64,000 nucleotides of DNA, taken from an uncultured Desulfovibrio sp. (GTDB taxonomy: Bacteria; Desulfobacterota; Desulfovibrionia; Desulfovibrionales; Desulfovibrionaceae). The position numbers were made by a program, and so were the translations under genes. The DNA lies in contig CAJXRQ010000012.1 of assembly GCA_913060505.1 (NCBI GenBank), positions 1-64,000 on the forward strand. Direction: 5' to 3'. The notes below the pieces were generated by a model that saw only the letters and a program-made list of their open reading frames with translations, ran no database searches and was not told the DNA's origin. Positions 1-7,279 of the stretch are shown here, piece by piece. Each line of letters begins with the position of its first letter. Position 1 is the stretch's first letter.

Positions 1-791
1 GCGCACATGGTGTAGGTGGAACCAGCGTTCCAGACCGGGTACCATGCACGACCCATACCTTCACCAGTGGAACGGGGACGGTACACGTTAACAGCACCAC
101 CGCAAGCTACGACAGCAGCGTTGCAGCGATACAGGTATACCTTGTTCTCACGAGTGGAGAAACCAACGGCACCGGCGATGCGGTTAGGCTCGTTGGCGTC
201 CAGCAGCATCTTAACGATGAAGACGCGCTCGATGTAACGTTCTTCGCCCAAAGCGTTCTTGGCAGCTTCAGCAACGATGCACTTGTAGGACTCACCGTTG
301 ATCATGATCTGCCAACGACCGGAACGGACCGGAGCGTCGCCGTTGCGGATAGCCAGTCCTTCGGACTTGGCCTTGGCACCGTCGAGGTTCTTGCCGTCTT
401 TCTTAACCCAGACGGGCAGGCCCCATTCTTCGAACAGATGGACGGAATCGTCGACGTGACGACCGAGGTCGAAGATCAAGTCTTCGCGAACCAGACCCAT
501 GAGGTCGGTGCGGACCATGCGGACATAGTCATCAACGTCGTTTTCGCCGCAGTAGGTGTTAATTGCGGACAGGCCCTGCGCAACAGCGCCGGAACGTTCG
601 AGGGCGGCCTTGTCAACCAGCATCAGGCTGATGGACGGGTCAACCTTTTCGATCCAACGGGCGGCTTCAAAAGCGGCACCGCAGTTACCCATACCACCGC
701 CGACCATAAGAATGTCGACGTCTTTTTCAATCACTTCGGGTTCGGCCAGGGCCACACCCTTGGGAGCTTCTTTGCTGGGAAGCAGAGGCAT
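1..791 (-). CDS. aprA: Adenylylsulfate (APS) reductase alpha subunit, partial
   Basis: Flavoprotein subunit of dissimilatory APS reductase, which reduces APS to sulfite and AMP in the cytoplasm using electrons from the membrane Qmo complex. The start codon lies at 791-789 behind AGGAGG. The first 263 residues are present and the C-terminus is cut off by the window edge. The N-terminus reads MPLLPSKEAPKGVALAEPEV, followed near residue 31 by the FAD Rossmann motif GGGMGNCGAAFEAARW. A further GAVAQGLSAINTYCGEND block is typical of AprA. It lies 66 bases behind aprB on the same strand, so the two are co-transcribed. Identification is very secure. Confidence 0.96.
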   Translation of the reverse strand, partial: MPLLPSKEAPKGVALAEPEVIEKDVDILMVGGGMGNCGAAFEAARWIEKVDPSISLMLVDKAALERSGAVAQGLSAINTYCGENDVDDYVRMVRTDLMGLVREDLIFDLGRHVDDSVHLFEEWGLPVWVKKDGKNLDGAKAKSEGLAIRNGDAPVRSGRWQIMINGESYKCIVAEAAKNALGEERYIERVFIVKMLLDANEPNRIAGAVGFSTRENKVYLYRCNAAVVACGGAVNVYRPRSTGEGMGRAWYPVWNAGSTYTMC

Positions 792-857
792 AATTTCCTC
801 CTAATGTTAGGTTCAGTTCAAACCAATTCTCTTAAAGAAATGAAGTCCCGAAACCAA

Positions 858-1352
858 TTAGGCTTCGAGTTCGCCAGCCTTCCAGACGCGAGTCATGTCA
901 GCATCGGTCACTTCATACTTCTTGCCGAGGGCTTCCTTGGGAGCGACGAGTTCGGCCTCGGTGAACAACAATTCGTTGTCGAGGTCGGTCGGCTCGGGCT
1001 TGCCTTCGAAAGGCTTGATGGAACCTTCGGGAGTGGTGCGGATGGGGAACTTGAACCGCTTCACATTGCCGCTACGGAATTTGATGGTCCACATGATGTC
1101 TTCAGCGGAACGCATGGGAATGGAGGTACCGCCCATGGGAGCGAAGTCAGCATAGGGACGAGCTTCGATGGCGCCCTGCGGACAAATTTTCACGCAGGAG
1201 TAGCATTCCCAACATGCGGAAGGTTCCTGGTTGTATGCCTTCATTTCGTCGGCATCCAGGATCATCAGGTCGTTGGGGCAAATGTACATGCAAGCGGTCT
1301 TTTCGCCACCCTTGCAGCCGTCACATTTTTCCGGGTTAACAAAGGTCGGCAT
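858..1352 (-). CDS. aprB: Adenylylsulfate (APS) reductase beta subunit
   Basis: Iron-sulfur subunit of APS reductase, passing electrons to the FAD of AprA. It has 164 residues, close to the usual length. The N-terminus MPTFVNPEKCDGCKGGEKTA holds the first cluster ligands, and a second ferredoxin motif is CWECYSCVKICPQGAIEA, giving two [4Fe-4S] clusters. The C-terminal tail is the segment that wraps around AprA in known structures. I chose the start at 1352 because AGGAGGAG precedes it; a 12-residue upstream extension lacks support. It is first in an aprB-aprA unit running out of the window and divergent from sat. Confidence 0.96.
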   Translation of the reverse strand: MPTFVNPEKCDGCKGGEKTACMYICPNDLMILDADEMKAYNQEPSACWECYSCVKICPQGAIEARPYADFAPMGGTSIPMRSAEDIMWTIKFRSGNVKRFKFPIRTTPEGSIKPFEGKPEPTDLDNELLFTEAELVAPKEALGKKYEVTDADMTRVWKAGELEA

Positions 1353-1443
1353 AACTTCTCCTCCTAAAGGGTTTATTAATGAAAACAATTACCGACATCC
1401 TCTACCAAAATAGGCATCCACCCAAAGTAGGTGGAAATTGCGA

Positions 1444-1470
1444 ATTAGCAAGACGACCCGATAATGTCAA
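1444..1470 (-). promoter_or_regulatory. Candidate aprBA promoter
   Basis: On the minus strand TTGACA (1470-1465) is followed after 15 bases by GCTAAT (1449-1444). The -35 match is perfect, but the -10 match is only 4 of 6 and the spacer is short. Transcription would begin near 1437, giving an 85-base leader before aprB. This is inferred from sequence alone. Confidence 0.35.
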
Positions 1471-1820
1471 CGTGAAAGTGAATTTTTGAACAAGCATCTT
1501 CACCGACATGGCGAGAGCAAGGCTTTTGCATCGAAACCCCTACCACCAGTGGACATTTCATGCAAAAAGCAATCTTCTTGATCGCCCGGGACACACCGCT
1601 TAAACGCAAAAAAAGAGTAGAGCAAGAGGGTAAGTGTTCGCAACCTTTTTCTTTTCCGAGGGCTCACTTATGAGATATTTAAAACTAATATCTTGATTAT
1701 ATTAATTTTATTACATTCGTCACCCTGTATTTTCTCTAGACTTTGTGCAGAAAATCTCTAAGTATATCATGAAATAATTTAATGAATGATTTCAAGGTTT
1801 GATCCCTGTAATTTTTAGGC

Positions 1821-1838
1821 TTGACACAGCTTTCACAA
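1821..1838 (+). promoter_or_regulatory. Candidate Rex operator upstream of sat
   Basis: The sequence TTGACAC-AGCT-TTCACAA matches the bacterial Rex pattern TTGTGAA-N4-TTCACAA at 11 of 14 fixed positions, with a perfect right half. Its left edge is also a consensus -35 (TTGACA), although no good -10 follows at 16-18 bases. Rex, an NADH-responsive repressor, is known to repress sat in Desulfovibrio vulgaris, so the position makes sense. The assignment is inference. Confidence 0.45.
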
Positions 1839-1969
1839 ACTGCAACAAAAGTTTCCCCATGCTAGGTTGTGAACCATGTACGGTTCCATAGACTCGAACG
1901 GATGCCCGGCATGCTTATGATTCAGGTTGTAGTAACCTATTTTTAATCAGAGTGTTAGGAGGCTTACAC

Positions 1970-3256
1970 ATGTCCAAGCTGGTACCCCCCCATGGTGGAA
2001 AGGGTCTCGTATGCTGCCTGCTTGAAGGCGCTGAACGCGACGCAGAATTGAAGAAGGCCGAAGGTCTGAAAACTATTGAAATTTCCAACCGCGCCAAGGG
2101 CGACCTGATCATGATGGGCATCGGCGGTTTCTCCCCGCTGGATGGCTTCATGACCAAGGCCGACTGGAAAGGTGTTTGTGACAAGTTCCTCATGGCCGAC
2201 GGCACCTTCTGGCCCGTCCCGGTTACTCTCGACACCGATGACGACGCCGTTAAAGAAGGCGAAGAAATCGCACTGAAGGGCAAGGACGGCGTCGTTTACG
2301 CCACCATGAAGGTCACTGAAAAGTACGAAATGACCGAAGCCGACAAGAAATGGGAATGCGAAAAGGTCTACATGGGCCACGGTGAAGATTCCGTTGACGG
2401 CAAGTTCTGGGAAGTTGCCATGGAAGACCACCCGGGCGTCCAGATGGTCATGGCTCAAGGCAAGTACAACATTGCCGGTACGGTCAAAGTCCTTTCCGAA
2501 GGCGACTACGCTGAGCGTTTCCCCGGCGTATACCTGACCCCGAAACAGATCCGCGCCGAAATGGAAAAACGCGGATGGGCCAACGTTGCCGCCCTGCAGC
2601 TGCGCAATCCCATGCACCGCTCCCACGAATTCCTGGCCAAGATAGCCATCGAAGTCTGTGACGGTTGCGTGATCCACTCCCTGATCGGCAACCTGAAGCC
2701 GGGCGACATCCCGGGTGACGTCCGCATCAAATGCATCCAGACCCTCATCGACAACTACTTTGTTGCTGACAACGTCATCAACGCCGGTTACCCGCTGGAC
2801 ATGCGGTACGCCGGTCCCCGCGAAGGCCTGCTGCACGCGACCTTCCGCCAGAACTACGGCATCAACAACATGCTGATCGGCCGTGACCACGCTGGCGTTG
2901 GCGACTTCTATGGCCTGTTCGAAGCTCAGGACATCTTCGATCGCATTCCTTACGTTAAGGAAGCCTGCCCGGAACCCGGCAAGGCTCTGCTCTGCAAGCC
3001 CATGAAGATCGACTGGACCTTCTACTGCTACCGCTGCGACGGCATGGCTTCCATGCGTACATGCCCGCATACCAAGGAAGACCGCGTCATCCTTTCCGGT
3101 ACCAAGCTGCGCAAAGCCCTTTCCGACGGCGCTGAAGTTCCCGATCACTTCGGTCGTGACGAAGTGCTCGTGATCCTGCGCGACTACTATGAGAACCTGA
3201 CCGAAAAGGTCGAGGTCAAAATGCAGAAGGCCGCTTCCGGCCAGGACATGAAGTAA
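1970..3256 (+). CDS. sat: Sulfate adenylyltransferase (ATP sulfurylase)
   Basis: Activates sulfate with ATP to form APS, the first step of dissimilatory sulfate reduction and the substrate of the divergently encoded AprBA. It has 428 residues, usual for the homo-oligomeric prokaryotic enzyme. The catalytic block [15 protein letters not shown] carries the RNP and HxxH motifs, and [12 protein letters not shown] is the second conserved nucleotide-binding segment. [16 protein letters not shown] stretch near the C-terminus supplies zinc-type cysteines seen in this family. The start at 1970 follows TTAGGAGG; a six-residue longer start lacks a ribosome site. Strong codon bias suggests high expression. 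A good terminator follows. Confidence 0.97.
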   Translation: MSKLVPPHGGKGLVCCLLEGAERDAELKKAEGLKTIEISNRAKGDLIMMGIGGFSPLDGFMTKADWKGVCDKFLMADGTFWPVPVTLDTDDDAVKEGEEIALKGKDGVVYATMKVTEKYEMTEADKKWECEKVYMGHGEDSVDGKFWEVAMEDHPGVQMVMAQGKYNIAGTVKVLSEGDYAERFPGVYLTPKQIRAEMEKRGWANVAALQLRNPMHRSHEFLAKIAIEVCDGCVIHSLIGNLKPGDIPGDVRIKCIQTLIDNYFVADNVINAGYPLDMRYAGPREGLLHATFRQNYGINNMLIGRDHAGVGDFYGLFEAQDIFDRIPYVKEACPEPGKALLCKPMKIDWTFYCYRCDGMASMRTCPHTKEDRVILSGTKLRKALSDGAEVPDHFGRDEVLVILRDYYENLTEKVEVKMQKAASGQDMK

Positions 3257-3285
3257 GCACGTCTTACCTCAGCCATGATACGAGG

Positions 3286-3314
3286 GGGGGCGGCGTATGC
3301 CGTCCCCTTTTTTT
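3286..3314 (+). terminator. Rho-independent terminator of sat
   Basis: The stem GGGGGCGGC/GCCGTCCCC pairs over nine positions with one G-U around the loop GTAT. A run of T follows at once. It lies 30 bases after the sat stop codon, so sat appears to be a single-gene unit. Confidence 0.9.
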
Positions 3315-3415
3315 CACACGTACACAAGACTTGCCACGCGGACGGATTCCAGCTACACGGTTTTTCCTCCCCCTAGGGGAAATAAAATAAGAATAGGAAA
3401 GAAACGGTAAGACTC

Positions 3416-5026
3416 ATGCCTAAAGAATCCCCCGCAACCCCCAGCAAGACTGCGGTTGTCAAAGAAAAACGTTTTCTCGAAATTTCCGGAATGGACCGGG
3501 AGCTTCTCAACATCATCGAACGCCGAGCCGCCCTGCTTCGGCGCGAAGGCTCCTGGCGTCGTTCCAAAAACATGTCCAAAGTGGACCCGCAGTTGGAAAA
3601 GCAGTTGCGCGCGTCCTGGGAAAAGGCTGGAGAAGGACTCGGTCTGGACCCGCGCCTCTCACGCCAGCTTTTCGGCGTCATCAACCAGTTTGCCCTGCAA
3701 CCGGGTCGCTCCGCCAGCACAGGGAACTCATACAACCTGGCGCCGGGCCGTGAACCGGCCGACGCCCGCATTGACGGCCCCCGTTCCCGACGCCTCAGCC
3801 GCATGTGGATGGCCATGGCCGCTTCAGCCGGGCAGGAGCTGGATCTCAAAAATGTCCCGGACTCCGGGCCGGTCAAGGACTTTGCCAAAGCCCTGATCCA
3901 GGCTGGAGCTTCCAACAAGTGGGACGGCTCCACCCTTGAAATGCCGGCCTCCGGGGGCTTCCAGTTCGAAAACGCCATGCTTTTCGCCGGTGACGACCCT
4001 GCAAACTTCTACCTTTTGCTGGCATTTGCCATCGGCCACATGGGCCGTACCAAATTTACCGGCCAGCCAGCGCTCCAGATGCTGGATCTTGGCCCCCTGC
4101 ACAAATTGCTCCCGAAAATCGGGGCGCGCCTTGCAGCCATGAACCCCAATAATCCCGGCCTGCCTGCCCGTTTGGAAAGTGGCGGCCCCATGGATGAGGA
4201 AATCGACCTGCCCGCAGGCATTGACGCCGAATTTGCAGGCGCTTTGGCTTTGGCAGCATGGTCTTTCCCTGGAGGCCTGACCATTAATTCCATACCTGCA
4301 TACGCCCGCCCGGCTGTTGCTGATGCAGTGTCAGTGCTCAACGCCTGTGGCATTGAAGCCAGCCTGGAAAAATCCACCTGCACGGTTTCTGACGGCATTC
4401 CGAAAATTCCCCAATCGCCCAGTCTGCCACTGGACGTGGAACTTGCATCCGCACTGCTGGCTCTGCCAGCCTTCTGCAATGGCTCCGTCACGGTCAATGG
4501 CGACTGGCCCGATTCCGAAATCGGTGGCCTTGTCCTGCAGGATCTTCAAGCCATGGGCATCGAATTTACTACCGGAACTAGTTGCATCACGGCCACTGGC
4601 GGCGGCGAAAAGCAGGATGCCGATATCGCTATGGGCGTCTATCCCGGTCTCTATCCGCTGGCGTTGGCGCTTGGCCTCAAAAAGAACACAGCCAAGCTTG
4701 ACGGCCCGGTTCAGGATGTGGCCGTGGAACTGCTGGACCGCATGAACGCGGACTATGAAATCACGGACAATAATACGCTGGAGCTCAAGGGCGGCGAGCT
4801 GGAATGGGAAGGATCATGGTGCAGCCCCGATATCCGCTGGACCCTGGCCTGTGCGCTCATAGCCTATGTCCGCCCACACATCGGACTGGAGAATCATGGT
4901 GAACTGACCGTGATCTGGCCGCAATTCTGGAATTTCTACAACACTCTTCCCACAGGCCGCATGAAGCCGAGGCCTGCCAAGGAGGAACCCAATGACGTGC
5001 GAAGACGCATCAAAATCCGCTCCTGA
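3416..5026 (+). CDS. Chorismate-mutase-like / EPSP-synthase-like fusion, probably catalytically degenerate
   Basis: A 536-residue protein. Residues about 20-100 follow the helical pattern of AroQ chorismate mutase (DRELLNIIERRAALLRREG, then GEGLGLDPRLSRQLFGVI). Residues about 110-525 follow EPSP synthase through both halves. By eye alignment the PGSKSxxNR motif is GPRSRRLSR, the LDVSxQF-SALL segment is LPLDVELASALLALP, and the C-terminal AKSFPDFW motif is TVIWPQFWNF. The catalytic lysine of that last motif and the PDA aspartate (here PGL) are therefore lost, while an arginine in the PDIRWTLA block is kept. It may be a non-enzymatic or altered-activity relative. It overlaps the next gene by 35 bases. 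Confidence 0.7.
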   Translation: MPKESPATPSKTAVVKEKRFLEISGMDRELLNIIERRAALLRREGSWRRSKNMSKVDPQLEKQLRASWEKAGEGLGLDPRLSRQLFGVINQFALQPGRSASTGNSYNLAPGREPADARIDGPRSRRLSRMWMAMAASAGQELDLKNVPDSGPVKDFAKALIQAGASNKWDGSTLEMPASGGFQFENAMLFAGDDPANFYLLLAFAIGHMGRTKFTGQPALQMLDLGPLHKLLPKIGARLAAMNPNNPGLPARLESGGPMDEEIDLPAGIDAEFAGALALAAWSFPGGLTINSIPAYARPAVADAVSVLNACGIEASLEKSTCTVSDGIPKIPQSPSLPLDVELASALLALPAFCNGSVTVNGDWPDSEIGGLVLQDLQAMGIEFTTGTSCITATGGGEKQDADIAMGVYPGLYPLALALGLKKNTAKLDGPVQDVAVELLDRMNADYEITDNNTLELKGGELEWEGSWCSPDIRWTLACALIAYVRPHIGLENHGELTVIWPQFWNFYNTLPTGRMKPRPAKEEPNDVRRRIKIRS

Positions 5027-5303
5027 GGGTGCACAACTCTCCGACGACATACATGTCCTTGAAGCGGAAATCGCAAAACTTTCACTGGAAATCGAGCGAA
5101 CCAAACAGCGCATCAAGGATTTGATGGCAGCGGAAGATCCGGCTGCCGGAATATCTCACCACCAGGACATCTTCCATGCACAGCAGGACAAACTGCGCAT
5201 GGAAGTAGAGGTCAAGTTTCGGAAGAACAAGATCAACCGAATCCGCCTTGGAGTGAAGGCCGAAGAGGTCCAGGGAGGCCCCTCGGACGGATTCCTGTTC
5301 TAA
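4992..5303 (+). CDS. Small coiled-coil protein of unknown function
   Basis: A 103-residue soluble protein that I do not recognise. Residues about 18-48 form a heptad-rich helix (VLEAEIAKLSLEIERTKQRI), and residues 60-90 form a second charged helix ending in a Gly/Pro-rich tail. No signal peptide or membrane segment is present. The start at 4992 sits inside the end of the preceding gene and has its own AAGGAGG, so translation is likely coupled. Its place between the EPSP-synthase-like gene and aconitase gives no firm function; a structural or partner role to the upstream protein is only a guess. Confidence 0.75.
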   Translation: MTCEDASKSAPEGAQLSDDIHVLEAEIAKLSLEIERTKQRIKDLMAAEDPAAGISHHQDIFHAQQDKLRMEVEVKFRKNKINRIRLGVKAEEVQGGPSDGFLF

Positions 5304-5323
5304 AGCGGACAAAAGGAGTGCAC

Positions 5324-7249
5324 ATGGGCAAGAATATTACCCAGAAAATCATCGAGGCTCACCTGCTGCGAGGGGAAATGGTTCCCGGCCAGGAAATAGA
5401 CCTGCGCATTGACCAGACGCTGACACAGGATGCTACCGGCACCATGGCCTACCTTCAATTCGAGGCCATTGGTCTGGATCGTGTCCGCACCGACCTTTCG
5501 GTCAGCTACGTGGACCACAACACCCTGCAGATGGGCTTCCGCAACCCGGACGACCATCGCTATCTGCGCACTGTGGCCCAGCGTTACGGATTGGTTTTCT
5601 CGCCCCCCGGCACCGGCATCTGCCACCAGTTGCATCTGGAAAACTTCGGCAAGCCCGGAACAACGCTGATCGGCTCGGATTCCCACACCCCCACGGCAGG
5701 CGGCATCGGCGCGCTGGCCATGGGAGCCGGAGGACTTTCCGTGGCACTGGCCATGGCCGGCGAAGCCTATTCCATCCCCATGCCCAAAGTCGTCAAAGTG
5801 AACCTCACGGGACGCTTGCAGGGCTGGGCAGCGGCCAAGGACGTCATTCTTCATCTGCTGGGACTGCTCACCGTCAAGGGCGGCGTGGGCAAAGTATTTG
5901 AATACGCGGGGCCGGGAGTAGCCACTCTGACGGTTCCAGAACGTTCCACCATCACCAACATGGGCGCGGAACTCGGGGCGACCACCTCCATTTTCCCCAG
6001 TGACGAGCAAACCAGGCGCTTCATGAAACAGATGGGCAGGCCGCAGGATTTCGTTGAACTGATCGCTGACGAAGATGCCCAATACGACGAAGTCGTGGAC
6101 ATCGACCTTTCCACTCTGGAGCCGCTGGTTGCCCAGCCGCACATGCCGGACCAGGTGGTGCCCGTTCGTGAACTGGCAGGCCTCAAGATCGACCAGTGCG
6201 CCATCGGTTCCTGCACCAACTCTTCCTACTCGGACCTCAAGACCACGGCGCTGATCCTCAAGGGCAAGCGTATTCCGGTGGAAACCGATCTGCTGGTTTC
6301 TCCGGGTTCCAAACAGGTGGTCAAAATGCTCGCGGCCGAGAACCTTATTGAACCGCTGCTGGATGCCGGCGCACGCCTCATGGAATGTACGTGCGGACCG
6401 TGCATCGGTATGGGCGGATCGCCTACCTCGGCAGGCGTCAGTGTTCGTACCTTCAACCGCAATTTCGAAGGACGCAGCGGCACGCAGGATGCCAAGATAT
6501 ACCTCGCATCTCCTGAAACCGCAGCCCGCCTCGCTCTGGACGGCGAATTCACGGACCCGGCAACATGGGGCGAACGTCCGCCGCGCATCGAACTGCCGGA
6601 AAGCGCTCCTTCCATCCGCGACCTGTTCCTGTTTCCGCCCGAAGACGGCTCGGACGTGGAAGTCGTTCGCGGTCCAAATATTGTTGCGCTGGAACGGTTC
6701 GAGGAACTGCCGGAAACCATTGAAGCCGACATTCTGCTCAAGGTGGAAGACAACATTACCACAGACCACATTCTGCCTGCCGGTCCGCAGATTACTGCAC
6801 TGCGTTCCAATATCCCGGCCATCAGCGAATACATCTTCTCCCGCGTGGACGAAGGATTTGTGCCCCGGATAAAGGAAGCAGGAAAAGGCGTCATTCTCGG
6901 TGGAGAAAACTACGGCCAGGGTTCCAGCCGTGAACATGCGGCTCTCGGCCCCCGCCACTTGGGCGTCAAGGCCGTGTTGGTCAAGTCGCTGGCACGCATC
7001 CACAGGGCAAATCTCGTGAACTTCGGCATTCTGCCGCTGCTGCTGGAGAACCCTAGCGATTACGATGCATTGAAACAGGGAACAACCCTGACCATTCCCG
7101 CCAGTGACATCAAACCCGGCCAACCCGTGGACCTGACCACAGGTTCGGGACAAATAGTTCGGGCAACAAATGATTTGACCGAAAAGGAACTTGAGATTAT
7201 CCAATCAGGTGGTCTGTTGAACGCGGTTCGGGACAGGCAGTCCCGATAA
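5324..7249 (+). CDS. acn: Aconitate hydratase
   Basis: Interconverts citrate and isocitrate in the cytoplasm with a [4Fe-4S] cluster. It has 641 residues, fitting the shorter bacterial aconitase type rather than the 890-residue AcnA. Cluster ligands are Cys297 (IGSCTNSSY) and Cys357/Cys360 (CTCGPCIGMGG). Substrate-binding segments include GSDSHTPTAGGIG and, in the swivel domain, GENYGQGSSREHAALGPRHLG. I chose the ATG at 5324, five bases after AAAGGAG; the GTG at 5318 overlaps that ribosome site. It feeds the partial TCA route to 2-oxoglutarate, which the nearby glutamate dehydrogenase uses. Confidence 0.93.
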   Translation: MGKNITQKIIEAHLLRGEMVPGQEIDLRIDQTLTQDATGTMAYLQFEAIGLDRVRTDLSVSYVDHNTLQMGFRNPDDHRYLRTVAQRYGLVFSPPGTGICHQLHLENFGKPGTTLIGSDSHTPTAGGIGALAMGAGGLSVALAMAGEAYSIPMPKVVKVNLTGRLQGWAAAKDVILHLLGLLTVKGGVGKVFEYAGPGVATLTVPERSTITNMGAELGATTSIFPSDEQTRRFMKQMGRPQDFVELIADEDAQYDEVVDIDLSTLEPLVAQPHMPDQVVPVRELAGLKIDQCAIGSCTNSSYSDLKTTALILKGKRIPVETDLLVSPGSKQVVKMLAAENLIEPLLDAGARLMECTCGPCIGMGGSPTSAGVSVRTFNRNFEGRSGTQDAKIYLASPETAARLALDGEFTDPATWGERPPRIELPESAPSIRDLFLFPPEDGSDVEVVRGPNIVALERFEELPETIEADILLKVEDNITTDHILPAGPQITALRSNIPAISEYIFSRVDEGFVPRIKEAGKGVILGGENYGQGSSREHAALGPRHLGVKAVLVKSLARIHRANLVNFGILPLLLENPSDYDALKQGTTLTIPASDIKPGQPVDLTTGSGQIVRATNDLTEKELEIIQSGGLLNAVRDRQSR

Positions 7250-7279
7250 CTGCCGCAAAAACACGTAATTGGGGTACAA

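Larger units (their letters stand above)
1353..1969. other. Intergenic region between aprB and sat
   Basis: This 617-base stretch separates the divergent aprBA and sat units and holds no credible gene. It is AT-richer than its surroundings, mainly around 1670-1820. Candidate signals are a minus-strand promoter at 1444-1470 and a Rex-like box at 1821-1838. A GAACC-N6-GGTTC inverted repeat sits at 1871-1886, overlapping an outward TTGTGAA half-site (1867-1873). The Shine-Dalgarno sequence of sat, TTAGGAGG, is at 1955-1962. Nothing in 1480-1800 is recognised. Confidence 0.6.

Noticed and set aside
1821-1849. A complete sigma-70 promoter built on TTGACA before sat
   Set aside because: No acceptable -10 occurs at 16 to 18 bases; the sequence is better explained as one half of a Rex-like box.
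1964-3148. A 394-codon minus-strand open frame opposite sat
   Set aside because: Shadow of sat produced by strong codon bias; it has no family match and no ribosome site.
3416-5026. Annotation as functional 3-phosphoshikimate 1-carboxyvinyltransferase (AroA)
   Set aside because: Several catalytic positions are replaced in an eye alignment, so I only call it EPSP-synthase-like.
5300-7204. A 634-codon minus-strand open frame opposite aconitase
   Set aside because: It is the antisense of a high-G+C gene with intact aconitase motifs; the translation resembles no protein family.
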